A DNA stretch of 64,000 bases from Micromonospora marina (GCF_900091565.1 NZ_FMCV01000024.1:45690-109689); one strand, 5' to 3'. Counted from the first letter of the stretch, positions 44,201-52,725 are shown. Program-made: numbers and translations. Notes: generated by a model from the sequence alone, not told the origin.

Positions 44201-44517
44201 TCCTGTCGCTCAAGGCCGGCGGCACCGGGCTCACCCTGACCGCCGCCAACCACGTGGTGCACGTGGACCGGTGGTGGAACCCGGCCGTCGAGGACCAGGC
44301 CACCGACCGGGCGTTCCGCATCGGCCAGCGCCGCCGCGTCCAGGTCCGCAAGTTCGTCTGCGCCGGCACGGTCGAGGAGAAGGTGGCCGCGATGATCGCG
44401 GACAAGCGCAGCCTGGCCCGGTCGGTGGTGGGCAGCGGCGAGCAGTGGGTCACCGAGCTGTCCACCGACACGCTGCGCGACCTGTTCCGGCTGGAATCCG
44501 GGGCGGTGGTCGAGTGA
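41251..44517 (+). CDS. SNF2-family DEAD/DEAH-box helicase
   Basis: This 1088-residue helicase starts at GTG 41251 after GAGGGGGAGCA. An actinobacterial SNF2 N-terminal domain (about residues 1-580) precedes the ATPase. Motif I is DDMGLGKTVQLLALLAG (about residue 643), motif II is VVDEAQAIKN, and motif VI-like sequence is QATDRAFRIGQRRRVQV. It translocates on double-stranded DNA and may remodel protein-DNA complexes. The stop overlaps the SWIM gene start (GTGA), so the two act together; M. tuberculosis HelZ is a relative. Confidence 0.9.
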   Translation: MLVIHGLWLPGAGLALWAEDSTLPARAPRRPGRVPRERPHPFAAGHVALAAALDGVPGEPVSVLLDLPTRAGSPLDSPELVRATVGEPVRGPVTRAGWRAPALGYAPDAAYALLRAPVPGAVGASLRHLCELADFAADLVVRGRLLPVALEAYPGGLSDGGSAATGRRTPAARVPAASGVAGSGRRLRAVGADDVATGWALWRPLLTGTDATWTRDLAMASPPAARAAREWRPEAWNAPGGGGRSPGGAVRGGGDRGGASGPADDAWAGRADDIGAGELVADALDGLVDAAARVALADTRLHRGMRPVGAVPRWLAALTGPQRAFPAEPAALATLREELDAWQRDAAGGAVRATFRLVEPAVDPVAELVEDAAWRVEFGLHPADEPGLVVDAAHIWQRPAPALAARGVEPQETLLAELGRASRLWPEVDAALRTAAPEGMELDADGAHRFLREGAPVLHAAGFGVLLPSWWRRSSSRLGARLRARSRTAPGAVATTAGKLGLDALVDYRWELALGDQPLTAEELASLADLKSPLVRLRGRWVELDPQRLEAGLKLLRSSGELTVADLLRMGLSGDDRAGELPVLDVVADGALGELLAGEAERRLTPADPPPGFTGTLRPYQRRGLAWLAFLQSLGLGGILADDMGLGKTVQLLALLAGDPPEAGPTLLVCPMSLVGNWQREAAKFAPGLRLHVHHGAERARGEGFAAAVREADLVLTTYSVAARDAFELAGVDWHRVVVDEAQAIKNAATRQAEAVRSLPARHRVAVTGTPVENRLADLWSIMQFANPGLLGPAATFRKRFAEPIERHGDAEVAERLRRITGPFVLRRLKTDPSIITDLPEKLEMEVVCNLTAEQAALYRAVVDDMMAKIESSDGIERRGLVLATMTRLKQVCNHPAQLLHDGSTLGGRSGKLERLDEIVDEVLAAGEKALLFTQYAEFGGMLRGHLSARTGREVLLLHGGVGKAERDAMVTRFQSPQGPPLFVLSLKAGGTGLTLTAANHVVHVDRWWNPAVEDQATDRAFRIGQRRRVQVRKFVCAGTVEEKVAAMIADKRSLARSVVGSGEQWVTELSTDTLRDLFRLESGAVVE

Positions 44518-45521
44518 GCCCCGGTTTCGACGACTACGGGCCGCCGGTACGCGTCGAGGGCGGCCTGCGGGCGCGCAGCACCCGGGGCGCGATCGGGCAG
44601 TCCTGGTGGTCCCGGCGGTTCGTGGAGGTGCTGGAGTCGTTCGCGCTGGGCTCCCGGCTCACCCGCGGCCGGGCGTACGCGCGGCGGGGGCAGGTGCTCC
44701 GGCTGGACGTGACACCCGGGACGGTCACCGCCGAGGTGCAGGGCTCCCGGCCGCGGCCCTACCCGGTACGGATCGGGCTGGCCGCGTACCCGGAGAAGAC
44801 GTGGCGGCGGATCGAGGCCGAGCTGGCCGGGCAGGCGTTCTTCAGTGCCCGGCTGCTCGCCGGTGACCTGCCGGCCGAACTGGAGGAGCTGTTCGCCGAG
44901 ACGGGCGCGCCGCTGTTCCCCGCCGCGATCGGCGAGCTGGACCAGAGCTGCGGCTGCCCCGACTTCGCGGTGCCGTGCAAACACCTGGCGGCCACGTTCT
45001 ACCTGCTCGCCGAGGCGTTCGACGCCGACCCGTTCCGCCTGCTGCACTGGCGCGGCCGGTCCCGTGCCGATCTGCTCGACCGGCTGCGTATGCTGCGCGG
45101 CGCCCACCCGGGCGGTGCGCCGGAGCCGGCTGCGCGCGTCGGTCCGGAGTCGGCCGCGGGTGCCGGTCCGGAATCGCCTGCGGGCGGCGGTCCGGAGTCG
45201 GCTGTGAACGCCGGGCCGGAGCTGGCCGGAAACGCGACGAACGGTGTGCCGGTGGTCGGCGCGGCGCGGGCCCTGGCCGGGTTGCGGGCGGTCGAGCCGG
45301 ACGCCGAGCTGGACCGGTTCTGGCTGGCCCCGGTGGCGCTGCCGGACCGGCCGCCCACGCTCGCCACCGGCCCGGAGCTGCTGCTGCGTCAGCTCGGCCC
45401 ACCCGGGGCCGCGGTCGGCGGGCCGGGCCTGGCCGAACGGCTGCGCCGGGCGTACCGGGAGTTCGGTCGCGGCGAACCCGCGTCCCCCAGGGAGTCCAGC
45501 AGCGGCCAGGCCGAGCGTTAA
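44514..45521 (+). CDS. SWIM zinc-finger protein coupled to SNF2 helicase
   Basis: This 335-residue protein starts at GTG 44514, overlapping the helicase stop by four bases. The SWIM motif CGCPDFAVPCKHLA (CxCx6CxH) is near residue 146. After it lies a linker with four imperfect copies of GPESA-type repeats (about residues 205-235). SWIM domains bind DNA or proteins. The stop codon TAA is part of twin-palindrome element copy 3. The pair occurs widely in actinobacteria, and its role is not defined. Confidence 0.85.
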   Translation: MSPGFDDYGPPVRVEGGLRARSTRGAIGQSWWSRRFVEVLESFALGSRLTRGRAYARRGQVLRLDVTPGTVTAEVQGSRPRPYPVRIGLAAYPEKTWRRIEAELAGQAFFSARLLAGDLPAELEELFAETGAPLFPAAIGELDQSCGCPDFAVPCKHLAATFYLLAEAFDADPFRLLHWRGRSRADLLDRLRMLRGAHPGGAPEPAARVGPESAAGAGPESPAGGGPESAVNAGPELAGNATNGVPVVGAARALAGLRAVEPDAELDRFWLAPVALPDRPPTLATGPELLLRQLGPPGAAVGGPGLAERLRRAYREFGRGEPASPRESSSGQAER

Positions 45522-45567
45522 GAAGGGGCCCTTCCTCTACCGAATGCGTTAAGAAGGGGCCCTTCCT
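45519..45567. terminator. Twin GAAGGGGCCC palindrome element, copy 3
   Basis: GTTAAGAAGGGGCCCTTCC occurs twice, joined by TCTACCGAATGC. The first copy includes the SWIM gene stop codon and the last base abuts the stop of the convergent DUF3040 gene. Nearly the same sequence appears at 8890-8940. It fits a bidirectional terminator. Confidence 0.65.
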
Positions 45568-45825
45568 TCAGAGCAAGCGGCGGCGGAAGCGCCACATCAC
45601 CGCGGCGTTGGCGACGAGCACCACCGCGCAGATCGCCCCGGCCAGCCGCCCGACGAGCACTGTCATCGCCGGCAGCGAGGCCCACAGCACTATCGTCAAC
45701 AGCATCATGTACCGGCCCCGGCGGCCCTTGATCCGGCTGTCCAACCTGGCGAAGAAGCGTGGATCACTCTCCCGCAGATGACGGGTGATCTGTTCGAACC
45801 TGCGCTGATCCTCTTGGCTGAGCAT
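45568..45825 (-). CDS. DUF3040 small membrane protein
   Basis: This 85-residue protein starts at ATG 45825 (MLSQEDQRRFEQITRHLRES). DUF3040 proteins have a short acidic-basic helix with the DPRF motif, then two membrane helices, here about residues 40-58 and 61-78, ending in RFRRRLL. Some actinobacterial members affect sporulation or envelope control, but the role here is unknown. Confidence 0.85.
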   Translation of the reverse strand: MLSQEDQRRFEQITRHLRESDPRFFARLDSRIKGRRGRYMMLLTIVLWASLPAMTVLVGRLAGAICAVVLVANAAVMWRFRRRLL

Positions 45826-46269
45826 GGCGGTGCCTTCCCCTCACGGCTTCAGCGGTTCGGCGGCATACCCGGATCGGAGGGCGGTCACGCGCCGCCGCTG
45901 CTGCTGTTTCGGGGGACCGGACATGCGGAACGAGGTTCTCAGCGCAGGCTTATCCGTACCTTAAGTTTCGGTGAGGCGACGAATGCCCCCGGCGGCGTGG
46001 CCGGGGTGCGGAACCTCGCGTCCGGGCGGTGCGCGCCCGGGTCGGCCCTGCTCCGGAGGCCGCCGTGCCCCCGCCGCCGCGACGGGTCCGCCCCGGCGGG
46101 CCTGAGCACCGTCTTAAGTGCGCGTACGAGCGCCTCCGGCGTGCCTTGAGCTGCCGGGACCGCATGGCTAATTTCCGTAGGCAACTCTCCGGCAACCGTC
46201 GCCGCCCCTGCGACACCCGACCCCCCGGGTGGCAGGCGAGCCGGCGCTCGAAGAAAACGGGATAGGTAC
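45826..46269. other. Upstream region of the DUF1800 operon
   Basis: No gene is supported in these 444 bases. It contains two CTTAAGT-type AT patches and a good promoter match at 46146-46174. The remainder is GC-rich with short open frames that lack codon bias. Confidence 0.5.
46146..46174 (+). promoter_or_regulatory. Promoter candidate for the DUF1800 operon
   Basis: TTGAGC (46146-46151) and TAATTT (46169-46174) are separated by exactly 17 bases, as for a housekeeping sigma-70-type promoter. The DUF1800 start is about 95 bases downstream. Confidence 0.4.
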
Positions 46270-48354
46270 ATGGCCGACCTGAACGTGCCACCGCGTCGCC
46301 CCCGGGACGACCGCGGCTGGGACGGATACCAGCACCCCCATCCGGACGGGTACCGCGACCCGCACGCCGCGCCGTACGCCGGTGCCCAGCCCGCCGCGGG
46401 GCCGCAGTGGGTCGGGCCGAACGGCTTCGCCCCCGCCGCGCCCGCCCCCGCCGGTTACCCCCAGCCCGGCGGCTACGCCCAGGCCGGCGGCTACCCCCAG
46501 GCCGGCGGCTACGCCCAGCCTGCCGGCGGGTACGGCCCGCCGCCCGGCGGTGGACTGCCCGACCTGGACGACGACGGCGACGAGGCCCCGAAGCGGGGCC
46601 GCCGCCGGGCGCTCGCCACCCTCGGCGGCGCCGTGGTGGTCGCCGGTGGCGCCGCCCTGGCGATGTCCCCGCAGGTGCGCGGCCTGTTCGGTGACGCGCC
46701 GGCCGGTGACGCCACCGGCACCGTGACCACCGACGGCAGCGCCGCCCGGCCCAGCGGCCAGCAGCCGAGCACGGTACGGACCTACACCGAGCAGAACGAG
46801 AGCTACATGGGCTCCCGGGCCGGTGAGGCGCTCAAGCGCAACGCGCCGTCCGGCGGCCAGCTCTACGGCAGCCCGGCCGAGGCCGCCGCGGCGACCAAGG
46901 TGACGGTCAAGACGGTCCTCGCCAAGGATCCGATCCGGCACCTGCTGAGCCGGACCACCTTCGGTCCGACGTCGGAGATGATGGCCGAGGTCAAGCGCGT
47001 CGGCATCGACGACTGGCTGCGCGAGCAGCTCCAGCCGGAGAAGATCACCCCGACCAGGGCCGAGCTGAAGCTGGCCGAGCTGCAGTCGCTCAAGCTCAGC
47101 CCGACGCAGCTGCGCGACCAGCGTGAGCAGCTCAAGGAAAAGCGCGTCGACCCGGCCCGGGAGACGGTGGACGCGACCATCGCCCGGCAGATCTGGTCCG
47201 ACCGGCAGCTGTTCGAGGTGATGGTCGACTTCTGGAACGACTTCCTGCACGTCGCCGCCGACTTCGACGGCGGGGAGAACTACCGCAACGCGTTCGACCG
47301 GGACGTCATCCGCAAACACGCGCTCGGCAGCTACCCGGAGATGCTCGTCGCCGCGAACAAGCACCCGGCGCTGCTGCTCTACCTGAACCAGGTCGACTCC
47401 CGTAGGAACGCGGTCAACGAGAACCTGGCCCGGGAGAACCTGGAGCTGTACTCGGTCGGCGTCGACGGCGGCTACACCGAGAAGGACGTCCGCCAGGCCG
47501 CGCTGCTCCAGACCGGACGCGGTGTCGCCGACGGCAAGTACAAGTTCTTCGCCGAGCGGCACTACCTCGGCAAGGTGCAGATCCTCGGGTTCAGCCACGC
47601 CAACAACTCCGACGATCCGGTGGCCGCCGACAAGGTCATCGACTCGTACATCCGCTACATCGCGACGCACCCGTCGACCGCGCGGTACGTGGCACAGAAC
47701 CTAGCCACCCGGTTCGTCTCCGACACCCCGCCGAAGTCCGTGGTGGACCGGCTCGCCAAGGCGTACACCACGAACAAGGGTCAGATCCGCCCGGTGCTGG
47801 CGACGCTGTTCAGCTCGTCGGAGTTCTGGGCCGCGGTCGGCCAGAAGGTACGCCGCCCGATGGAGTACCTGGTCGCCACGTACCGGGCGCTCGGCGTCTC
47901 GCCGGACGCGGCCCCCGGATTCTCCGGCGACCAGCGGCGCACCCCGTTCGCGCAGGGCCTGCGGCAGATCCAGGACAAGATGCGCGAACTCGGCCAGTAC
48001 CCGATGGGCAAGCCCACCCCGGACGGCTACGCCGACGTCTACCTGGCCTGGACCTCGGCCGGCACCATGATCGACGGCTGGAACGAGGCGGGCGACCTGA
48101 TCGCCGGCCGGCGCAAGCAGTTCACCTTCGTCAAGCCGGAGAAGCTGGTGGCGAAGCCGCCGTCCACCGCCGGGGCGTACGTGGACGCGCTGGCCCAGCG
48201 GCTGGTGCAGCAGAAGCTCAGCGCCAAGGAGAAGTCGCTCGTGCTAGCCGTGGCCGGCGTGGCCGAGAGCGCCAAGGTCGACGCCACCTTCAACGGGGCC
48301 ATCGCCGCTGTCGCGCGGACGATCCTCGCGTCCCCCCAGCACCACCTCCGGTGA
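46270..48354 (+). CDS. DUF1800 protein with Gly/Tyr/Pro-rich repeat N-terminus and membrane anchor
   Basis: This 694-residue protein starts at ATG 46270. Residues about 60-95 hold repeats of the type GGYAQAGGYPQ. A basic stretch (KRGRRRALATLGG) and a helix (about residues 115-135) then follow. DUF1800 spans residues about 210-690, with HLLSRTTFGPTSEMM, VDFWNDFLHV, LLLYLNQVDSRRNAVNENLARENLELYSVG and FVSDTPPKSVVDRLAKAY. The topology suggests a cytoplasmic N-tail and an outer DUF1800 domain. It is first of five tightly spaced genes. DUF1800 has no settled function but is usually paired with DUF1501. Confidence 0.85.
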   Translation: MADLNVPPRRPRDDRGWDGYQHPHPDGYRDPHAAPYAGAQPAAGPQWVGPNGFAPAAPAPAGYPQPGGYAQAGGYPQAGGYAQPAGGYGPPPGGGLPDLDDDGDEAPKRGRRRALATLGGAVVVAGGAALAMSPQVRGLFGDAPAGDATGTVTTDGSAARPSGQQPSTVRTYTEQNESYMGSRAGEALKRNAPSGGQLYGSPAEAAAATKVTVKTVLAKDPIRHLLSRTTFGPTSEMMAEVKRVGIDDWLREQLQPEKITPTRAELKLAELQSLKLSPTQLRDQREQLKEKRVDPARETVDATIARQIWSDRQLFEVMVDFWNDFLHVAADFDGGENYRNAFDRDVIRKHALGSYPEMLVAANKHPALLLYLNQVDSRRNAVNENLARENLELYSVGVDGGYTEKDVRQAALLQTGRGVADGKYKFFAERHYLGKVQILGFSHANNSDDPVAADKVIDSYIRYIATHPSTARYVAQNLATRFVSDTPPKSVVDRLAKAYTTNKGQIRPVLATLFSSSEFWAAVGQKVRRPMEYLVATYRALGVSPDAAPGFSGDQRRTPFAQGLRQIQDKMRELGQYPMGKPTPDGYADVYLAWTSAGTMIDGWNEAGDLIAGRRKQFTFVKPEKLVAKPPSTAGAYVDALAQRLVQQKLSAKEKSLVLAVAGVAESAKVDATFNGAIAAVARTILASPQHHLR

Positions 48355-48362
48355 GGCATTCG

Positions 48363-49742
48363 ATGGAGATGACCGTGAACCCGTACCCCCTGCACCCCGA
48401 ATGCCCCGACCTGCGGCGGCTCGCGGACAACCCGGCCGAGGCGCTGCTGCGCGCTGAGGCGGACATCGTCGCGGCCGAGAACGCGGCCGAGGCCGACCGG
48501 TACCGCCGGCTGGAGGAGATCGAGGAGGCGCAGCAGGACGGCCGGGGCGTCACCCGGCGTACCTTCGTCGCCGGTGCCGCCGCGACCGCCACCGCGCTGG
48601 CGACCGCCCAGTTCGTCACCACCTCGGCGTCGTTCGCCGCGACCAAGACCGGCACGCTGATCCACGTCTTCCTCTACGGCGGCCTGGACGGGCTGAGCCT
48701 GGTCGCACCGGCGAACGACCCGGTGCTCGCCAAGGCCCGCCCCGAACTGCTGCTCGGTGAGGACTCGCTGGCGCTGGCCCGCGGCTTCAAGCTCACCAGC
48801 GCGTTCGCGCCGCTGGACAAGTGGCTCAAGGCCGGGCAGCTCGGCTTCGTGCCGGCCGTGTCCGACCCGCGGCTGTCCCGCAGCCACTTCCAGGCCGCCG
48901 ACGCCTGCAACCTGGGCGGCCTGCCCGGTGAGACCGGTGGCCGGGGCTGGCTGGACAGTCTGGTCGACTCGCTCGGCAAGGGCACCGCGTTCCGCAGCGT
49001 TGGCATCGGCAGCACGCTGCCCCGCTCGCTGGTCGGCGTGAACGGCGCGATCTCCCTCAACAGCGTCGGCGACCTGCGGCTCAACGGCGACGACAAGTAC
49101 CGGGCGGCCACCGAGAAGGCCATCCGCGGCCTGTTCACCGGCATCAACCACCCGGTCGAGGAGGCGGTGCAGGAGGGCATGGGCGCGCTGGCCACCGCGC
49201 AGAAGCTCGCCGCCAAGCCGTACGCCGCCGCCGAAGGCGTCGAGTACCAGGGCGTCGGGAACGCGTTCAAGCAGCTCGCCCAGCTCATCAAGGGCGGCGC
49301 GAACGTGCGGGTCGCCACCGTCGGCATGGGCGGTTACGACACCCACGAGAACCAGGGCACCCGCGAGGGTGGCCAGCTCTGGCGGCGGCTCAACGAGCTG
49401 GCGAACGCCATGGCCGCGTTCTTCACCGACCTGGGCGACCGGGCGGCCGACGTGACCATCATGGTGTCCAGCGAGTTCGGCCGGCGGGTCGGCTCGAACG
49501 GTGGCGGCACCGACCACGGGCACGGCGGCGTGGTCACCGTGCTGTCCGGCCGCAAGCTCGCCGGTTCGCTGCTCGGCACCTGGAACGGACTGGACAAGCT
49601 GGACAGCGGCGACGTGCCGGAATACAACAACATGTTCAACGTCTACGGGTCCGTCGCGCAGGGCCGATTCGGCCTGACCGCCGCTGAGGTGGACAAGGTC
49701 TTCCCCCGGCAGAAGTTCACCCCGGTCAAGATCTACGCGTGA
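48363..49742 (+). CDS. DUF1501 protein, Tat-exported
   Basis: This 459-residue protein probably starts at ATG 48363, placed seven bases after GGTGAGG; GTG 48351, overlapping the previous stop, is an alternative. The N-terminal 60 residues are cytoplasmic-like, then RRTFVAGAAATATALATA forms a Tat-type signal. DUF1501 belongs to the alkaline-phosphatase-like fold: FLYGGLDGLSL, RVATVGMGGYDTHENQG, VSSEFGRRVGSNGGGTDHGHGG. It is coupled to the ferric-reductase-like gene through a GTGA overlap. Confidence 0.85.
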   Translation: MEMTVNPYPLHPECPDLRRLADNPAEALLRAEADIVAAENAAEADRYRRLEEIEEAQQDGRGVTRRTFVAGAAATATALATAQFVTTSASFAATKTGTLIHVFLYGGLDGLSLVAPANDPVLAKARPELLLGEDSLALARGFKLTSAFAPLDKWLKAGQLGFVPAVSDPRLSRSHFQAADACNLGGLPGETGGRGWLDSLVDSLGKGTAFRSVGIGSTLPRSLVGVNGAISLNSVGDLRLNGDDKYRAATEKAIRGLFTGINHPVEEAVQEGMGALATAQKLAAKPYAAAEGVEYQGVGNAFKQLAQLIKGGANVRVATVGMGGYDTHENQGTREGGQLWRRLNELANAMAAFFTDLGDRAADVTIMVSSEFGRRVGSNGGGTDHGHGGVVTVLSGRKLAGSLLGTWNGLDKLDSGDVPEYNNMFNVYGSVAQGRFGLTAAEVDKVFPRQKFTPVKIYA

Positions 49743-51154
49743 CGTACCAGGACACCCGCGCCGCCGGCCGCCGTACCGGGCACTCCGCCCCGTACGGCGG
49801 CCATCCGGCTGCCCCCGTACCCACGGGTCGTCCGCGCCGCGGACCCGGCGGCCGGCGTGCGCTGGCGGTGGCCTTCTGGCTGGGCCTGGTCGCCGCGGTC
49901 GTGCCGTGGTGGCTGGACACCCCGGCCGGATCGCTCGCCGACACCGCCGACCTGCTCACCGCCGGTGGCCGGATCACCGGGCTGATCGCCGGCTACCTGC
50001 TGCTGGTGCAGGTGCTGATGATGAGCCGGCTGGGCGTGCTGGAACGCGCGCTGGGCGGCGAGCGGATCTCCCGGCTGCACCGGGATCTCGGCGCGACGCT
50101 GCTGGTGGCGGTGCTCGCGCACATGTCGCTGGTGGTGGTCGGCTACTCCCGTCAGGAACGCAGGACGGTGCTCGGCGAGGTCGGCGCGCTGCTGACCGAC
50201 TACGAGGACATGGTCTCCGCGTTCGCCGCCGCGGGCATCCTGGTCGCTGTCGCGTTCACCGCGGTACGCGCCGTGCGGCGCCGCCTGCCGTACGAGCTGT
50301 GGCGGCTGCTGCACGCCGCGAGCTACCTCACGCTGCTGCTCGGCTACGCGCACCAGTTCAGCAACGGCGCGCAGCTCTACGAGTCCGGCCCGGTGCGTAC
50401 CGGCTGGATCGCCGCGTACCTGCTGGTCGTGGCCGCGCTGGTGTGGGGCCGGGTGCTCGCGCCGCTGGTGTTCAACCTGCGGCACCGGTTGCGCGTCGCC
50501 GACGTGGTGGCGGAGAGCCCGGACACCGTTTCGGTCTACCTGACCGGGCAGCGGCTCAACCAGATCGACCTGCTCGGCGGGCAGTTCTTCCGCTGGCGGT
50601 TCCTCAACCCCGGCTGCTGGTGGCAGTCGCACCCGTTCTCCGTCTCCGCCGCCGCCAACGACCGCTGGCTGCGGATCACCGTCAAGGTCGTCGGCGGGTA
50701 CACCGCCGAACTGCGCGACCTCACGCCCGGTACCCGGGTCTGGGCGCAGGGCCCCTCGGGCACGTTCACCGCCGCGCACCGCACCCGGGAACGGGCGCTG
50801 CTCATCGCCGGGGGCAGCGGCATCGCGCCGCTGCGGGCGATGCTCGAGGAGCTGCCGCCCGGCGCGGCGCTGATCTACCGCGCGCGTACCCCGGCCGACG
50901 TGCTGCTGCACCAGGAGCTGGACTGGCTCGCGCAGGCCCGGCAGACGTCCGTCTGGTACGTCGTCGGCCGCCGCGACGACCCCGGCCCCCGCCAGGTGAT
51001 GAACCCCGAGGGCCTGCGCCGCCTGGTGCCCGACCTGACCCGCCGCGACGTCTATCTGTGCGGTCCCGGCGGCCTGGTCGACGAGGCGGTCGCCGCGCTG
51101 CGGGCGGCAGGCGTGCCCCGCCGCCAGATCCACCTGACCGCGTTCGAGCTGTAG
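49739..51154 (+). CDS. Ferric-reductase-like heme/flavin membrane oxidoreductase
   Basis: This 471-residue protein starts at GTG 49739, overlapping the DUF1501 stop. Six helices at about residues 40-230 carry paired His residues (ISRLHRDLGATLLVAVLAHMSL and LWRLLHAASYLTLLLGYAHQF) for heme. The C-terminal half is a FAD domain (HPFSVSAAANDRWLRITVK) and an NAD(P) domain (LLIAGGSGIAPLRAML and VYLCGPGGLVDEA). It would move electrons from NAD(P)H across the membrane, probably to the FMN-binding protein encoded next. Confidence 0.88.
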   Translation: MTYQDTRAAGRRTGHSAPYGGHPAAPVPTGRPRRGPGGRRALAVAFWLGLVAAVVPWWLDTPAGSLADTADLLTAGGRITGLIAGYLLLVQVLMMSRLGVLERALGGERISRLHRDLGATLLVAVLAHMSLVVVGYSRQERRTVLGEVGALLTDYEDMVSAFAAAGILVAVAFTAVRAVRRRLPYELWRLLHAASYLTLLLGYAHQFSNGAQLYESGPVRTGWIAAYLLVVAALVWGRVLAPLVFNLRHRLRVADVVAESPDTVSVYLTGQRLNQIDLLGGQFFRWRFLNPGCWWQSHPFSVSAAANDRWLRITVKVVGGYTAELRDLTPGTRVWAQGPSGTFTAAHRTRERALLIAGGSGIAPLRAMLEELPPGAALIYRARTPADVLLHQELDWLAQARQTSVWYVVGRRDDPGPRQVMNPEGLRRLVPDLTRRDVYLCGPGGLVDEAVAALRAAGVPRRQIHLTAFEL

Positions 51155-51167
51155 AAAGGCGTAAACG

Positions 51168-51770
51168 ATGCGTCGCGCGCTGCTCGCGATCACCGGCCTG
51201 GCCGCCGGCACCACCGCACTGGTGGTGCTCAAGGGCGCGCCGGGTGTCGGTTCGTCAGCCCAGGACGTGCCGACCGCGCTCGCCCCGGTCGCCCCGGGCG
51301 GTTCGGCCGCGCCCGAGCCGCCGTCGCCCACCGGCTCCGCGCCCGCCGTCGTCACCCCGTCGCCGCGGACTTCGGCGAAACCCACGCCGAAGCCGTCCGC
51401 CGAGCGCAGCGCGGCCAGCCGGGGCGGCACCCGCACCAGCACCAGCACCGCGCCCGCCGCGCCCCGGACCACCACCAGCGCGCCGAAGGTCGCCACCCGC
51501 ACGGTGACCGGGCCGTCGGTCAGCTACGATTACGGCTCGCTCCAGGTCCGGATCACGCTCAGTGGCAGCCGGATCGTCGACGCCACGGGGATCGGTCTGC
51601 CGCTGGGCGGGCAGTCCGGGCAGCGCAGCGACGACGTGCAGGCCCGCTACAGCGGTACCTCCGGCGAGGTGGTGGCCCGGCAGAGCGCGAACCTGAGCAC
51701 CGTGTCCGGGGCCACCTACACCAGCACCGCGTACCAGCAGGCGTTGCAGGCCGCGCTGGACAAGGCGTGA
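51168..51770 (+). CDS. Exported FMN-binding domain protein, substrate of ApbE
   Basis: This 200-residue protein starts at ATG 51168. An N-terminal helix anchors or exports it, then a Pro/Ser/Thr-rich linker covers residues about 30-110. The FMN_bind domain ends with STVSGATYTS, where the Thr of SGAT is the known site of covalent FMN attachment. The stop overlaps the apbE start. It is probably the extracytoplasmic electron carrier of the operon. Confidence 0.85.
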   Translation: MRRALLAITGLAAGTTALVVLKGAPGVGSSAQDVPTALAPVAPGGSAAPEPPSPTGSAPAVVTPSPRTSAKPTPKPSAERSAASRGGTRTSTSTAPAAPRTTTSAPKVATRTVTGPSVSYDYGSLQVRITLSGSRIVDATGIGLPLGGQSGQRSDDVQARYSGTSGEVVARQSANLSTVSGATYTSTAYQQALQAALDKA

Positions 51771-52540
51771 CGGCTGTTCGTCCCGGCCTGCGCCGGGTCG
51801 AACACATCATGGGTACGGCGATCAGCCTCGACCTGGCCGACGACCTGCCCTTGGACACCCTGCACGATCTGGCCGGGGAGACGTTCGGCTGGCTGCGCGA
51901 GGTGGACGCGCGGTTCAGCACGTACCGCGACGACAGCGAGGTGTGCCGGGTCGACCGGGGCGAGTTGCGGGTCGCCGACGCCTCCGCCGACCTGCGGGAG
52001 GTGCTCGCGGCCTGCGCCGACCTGTGGACCGCCACCGACGGGTTCTTCGACGCGTACGCGACCGGGCGGCTCGATCCGTCCGGCTACGTGAAGGGCTGGG
52101 CGGCGCAGGTCGCCTCGGACCGGCTGGTGGCCGCGGGTGCGCCGAACCACTGCGTGAACGCGGGCGGCGACGTGCGGGTACGCGGCCACGACGCGACAGG
52201 TGAACCGTGGCGGATCGGGGTGCGTCATCCGTGGGAGGCGGCGGCGACCTGTCTGGTGCTGACCGGCACCGACCTGGCGGTCGCCACCTCGGGCGTGTAC
52301 GAGCGCGGCCACCACGTGCTGGACCCGCGGCGGGGCGTACCGGCGACCGGCCTGCGCTCGGTGACAGTGGTGGGTCCGGACCTGGGTGTGGCCGACGCGT
52401 ACGCGACAGCGGCGGTCGCCATGGGCGAACCGGGCCTGGCCTGGCTGGACCGCCTACCGTCCCCCTGGCAGCACGCCGTGGTGACGGAGGATTCCCACCT
52501 GCACCACTCCCGCACCCTCCCCACCCTCCCGCCTTCCTGA
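51767..52540 (+). CDS. apbE: FAD:protein FMN transferase ApbE
   Basis: This 257-residue enzyme starts at GTG 51767, overlapping the FMN-binding gene. ApbE features are RRVEHIMGTAISLDL, STYRDDSEVCRVDRGEL, GGDVRVRGHDATGEPWRIGVRHPW and TSGVYERGHHVLDPRRGVPATG. It transfers FMN from FAD to the Thr of the FMN-binding partner. No signal peptide is evident, so it may act before or during export. Confidence 0.9.
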   Translation: MTAVRPGLRRVEHIMGTAISLDLADDLPLDTLHDLAGETFGWLREVDARFSTYRDDSEVCRVDRGELRVADASADLREVLAACADLWTATDGFFDAYATGRLDPSGYVKGWAAQVASDRLVAAGAPNHCVNAGGDVRVRGHDATGEPWRIGVRHPWEAAATCLVLTGTDLAVATSGVYERGHHVLDPRRGVPATGLRSVTVVGPDLGVADAYATAAVAMGEPGLAWLDRLPSPWQHAVVTEDSHLHHSRTLPTLPPS

Positions 52541-52563
52541 CCCGCCCCCTCGCCCCGTCGAGG

Positions 52564-52725
52564 TCAGCGGAGGGGGCGGTGGAGGATGGCGGGGCGGGAG
52601 CCCGTCGGGCGGGGGCGGCCGGGCCGTACGCCCAGGGGGCGGGTGAAGGCCCACGGGTGCAGGCGGCGGCGGGGCCGCGCCGGCTCGGTACCGCCGGTGT
52701 GGCGGGCAGCGTCGTCCCTGGACAT
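52564..52725 (-). CDS. Possible 53-residue Arg/Pro-rich protein
   Basis: A frame from ATG 52725 (MSRDDAARHTGGTEPARPRR) to 52564 has about 95 percent GC at third positions and a GGGGG tract eight bases ahead of the start. It is basic and has no motif I recognise. The high local GC makes open frames common, so support is moderate. It is the only candidate in 52541-52843. Confidence 0.45.
   Translation of the reverse strand: MSRDDAARHTGGTEPARPRRRLHPWAFTRPLGVRPGRPRPTGSRPAILHRPLR

Noticed and set aside
41197..44262. A 1021-residue frame opposite the SNF2 helicase
   Set aside because: The helicase motifs on the plus strand are unambiguous, so this is an antisense shadow.
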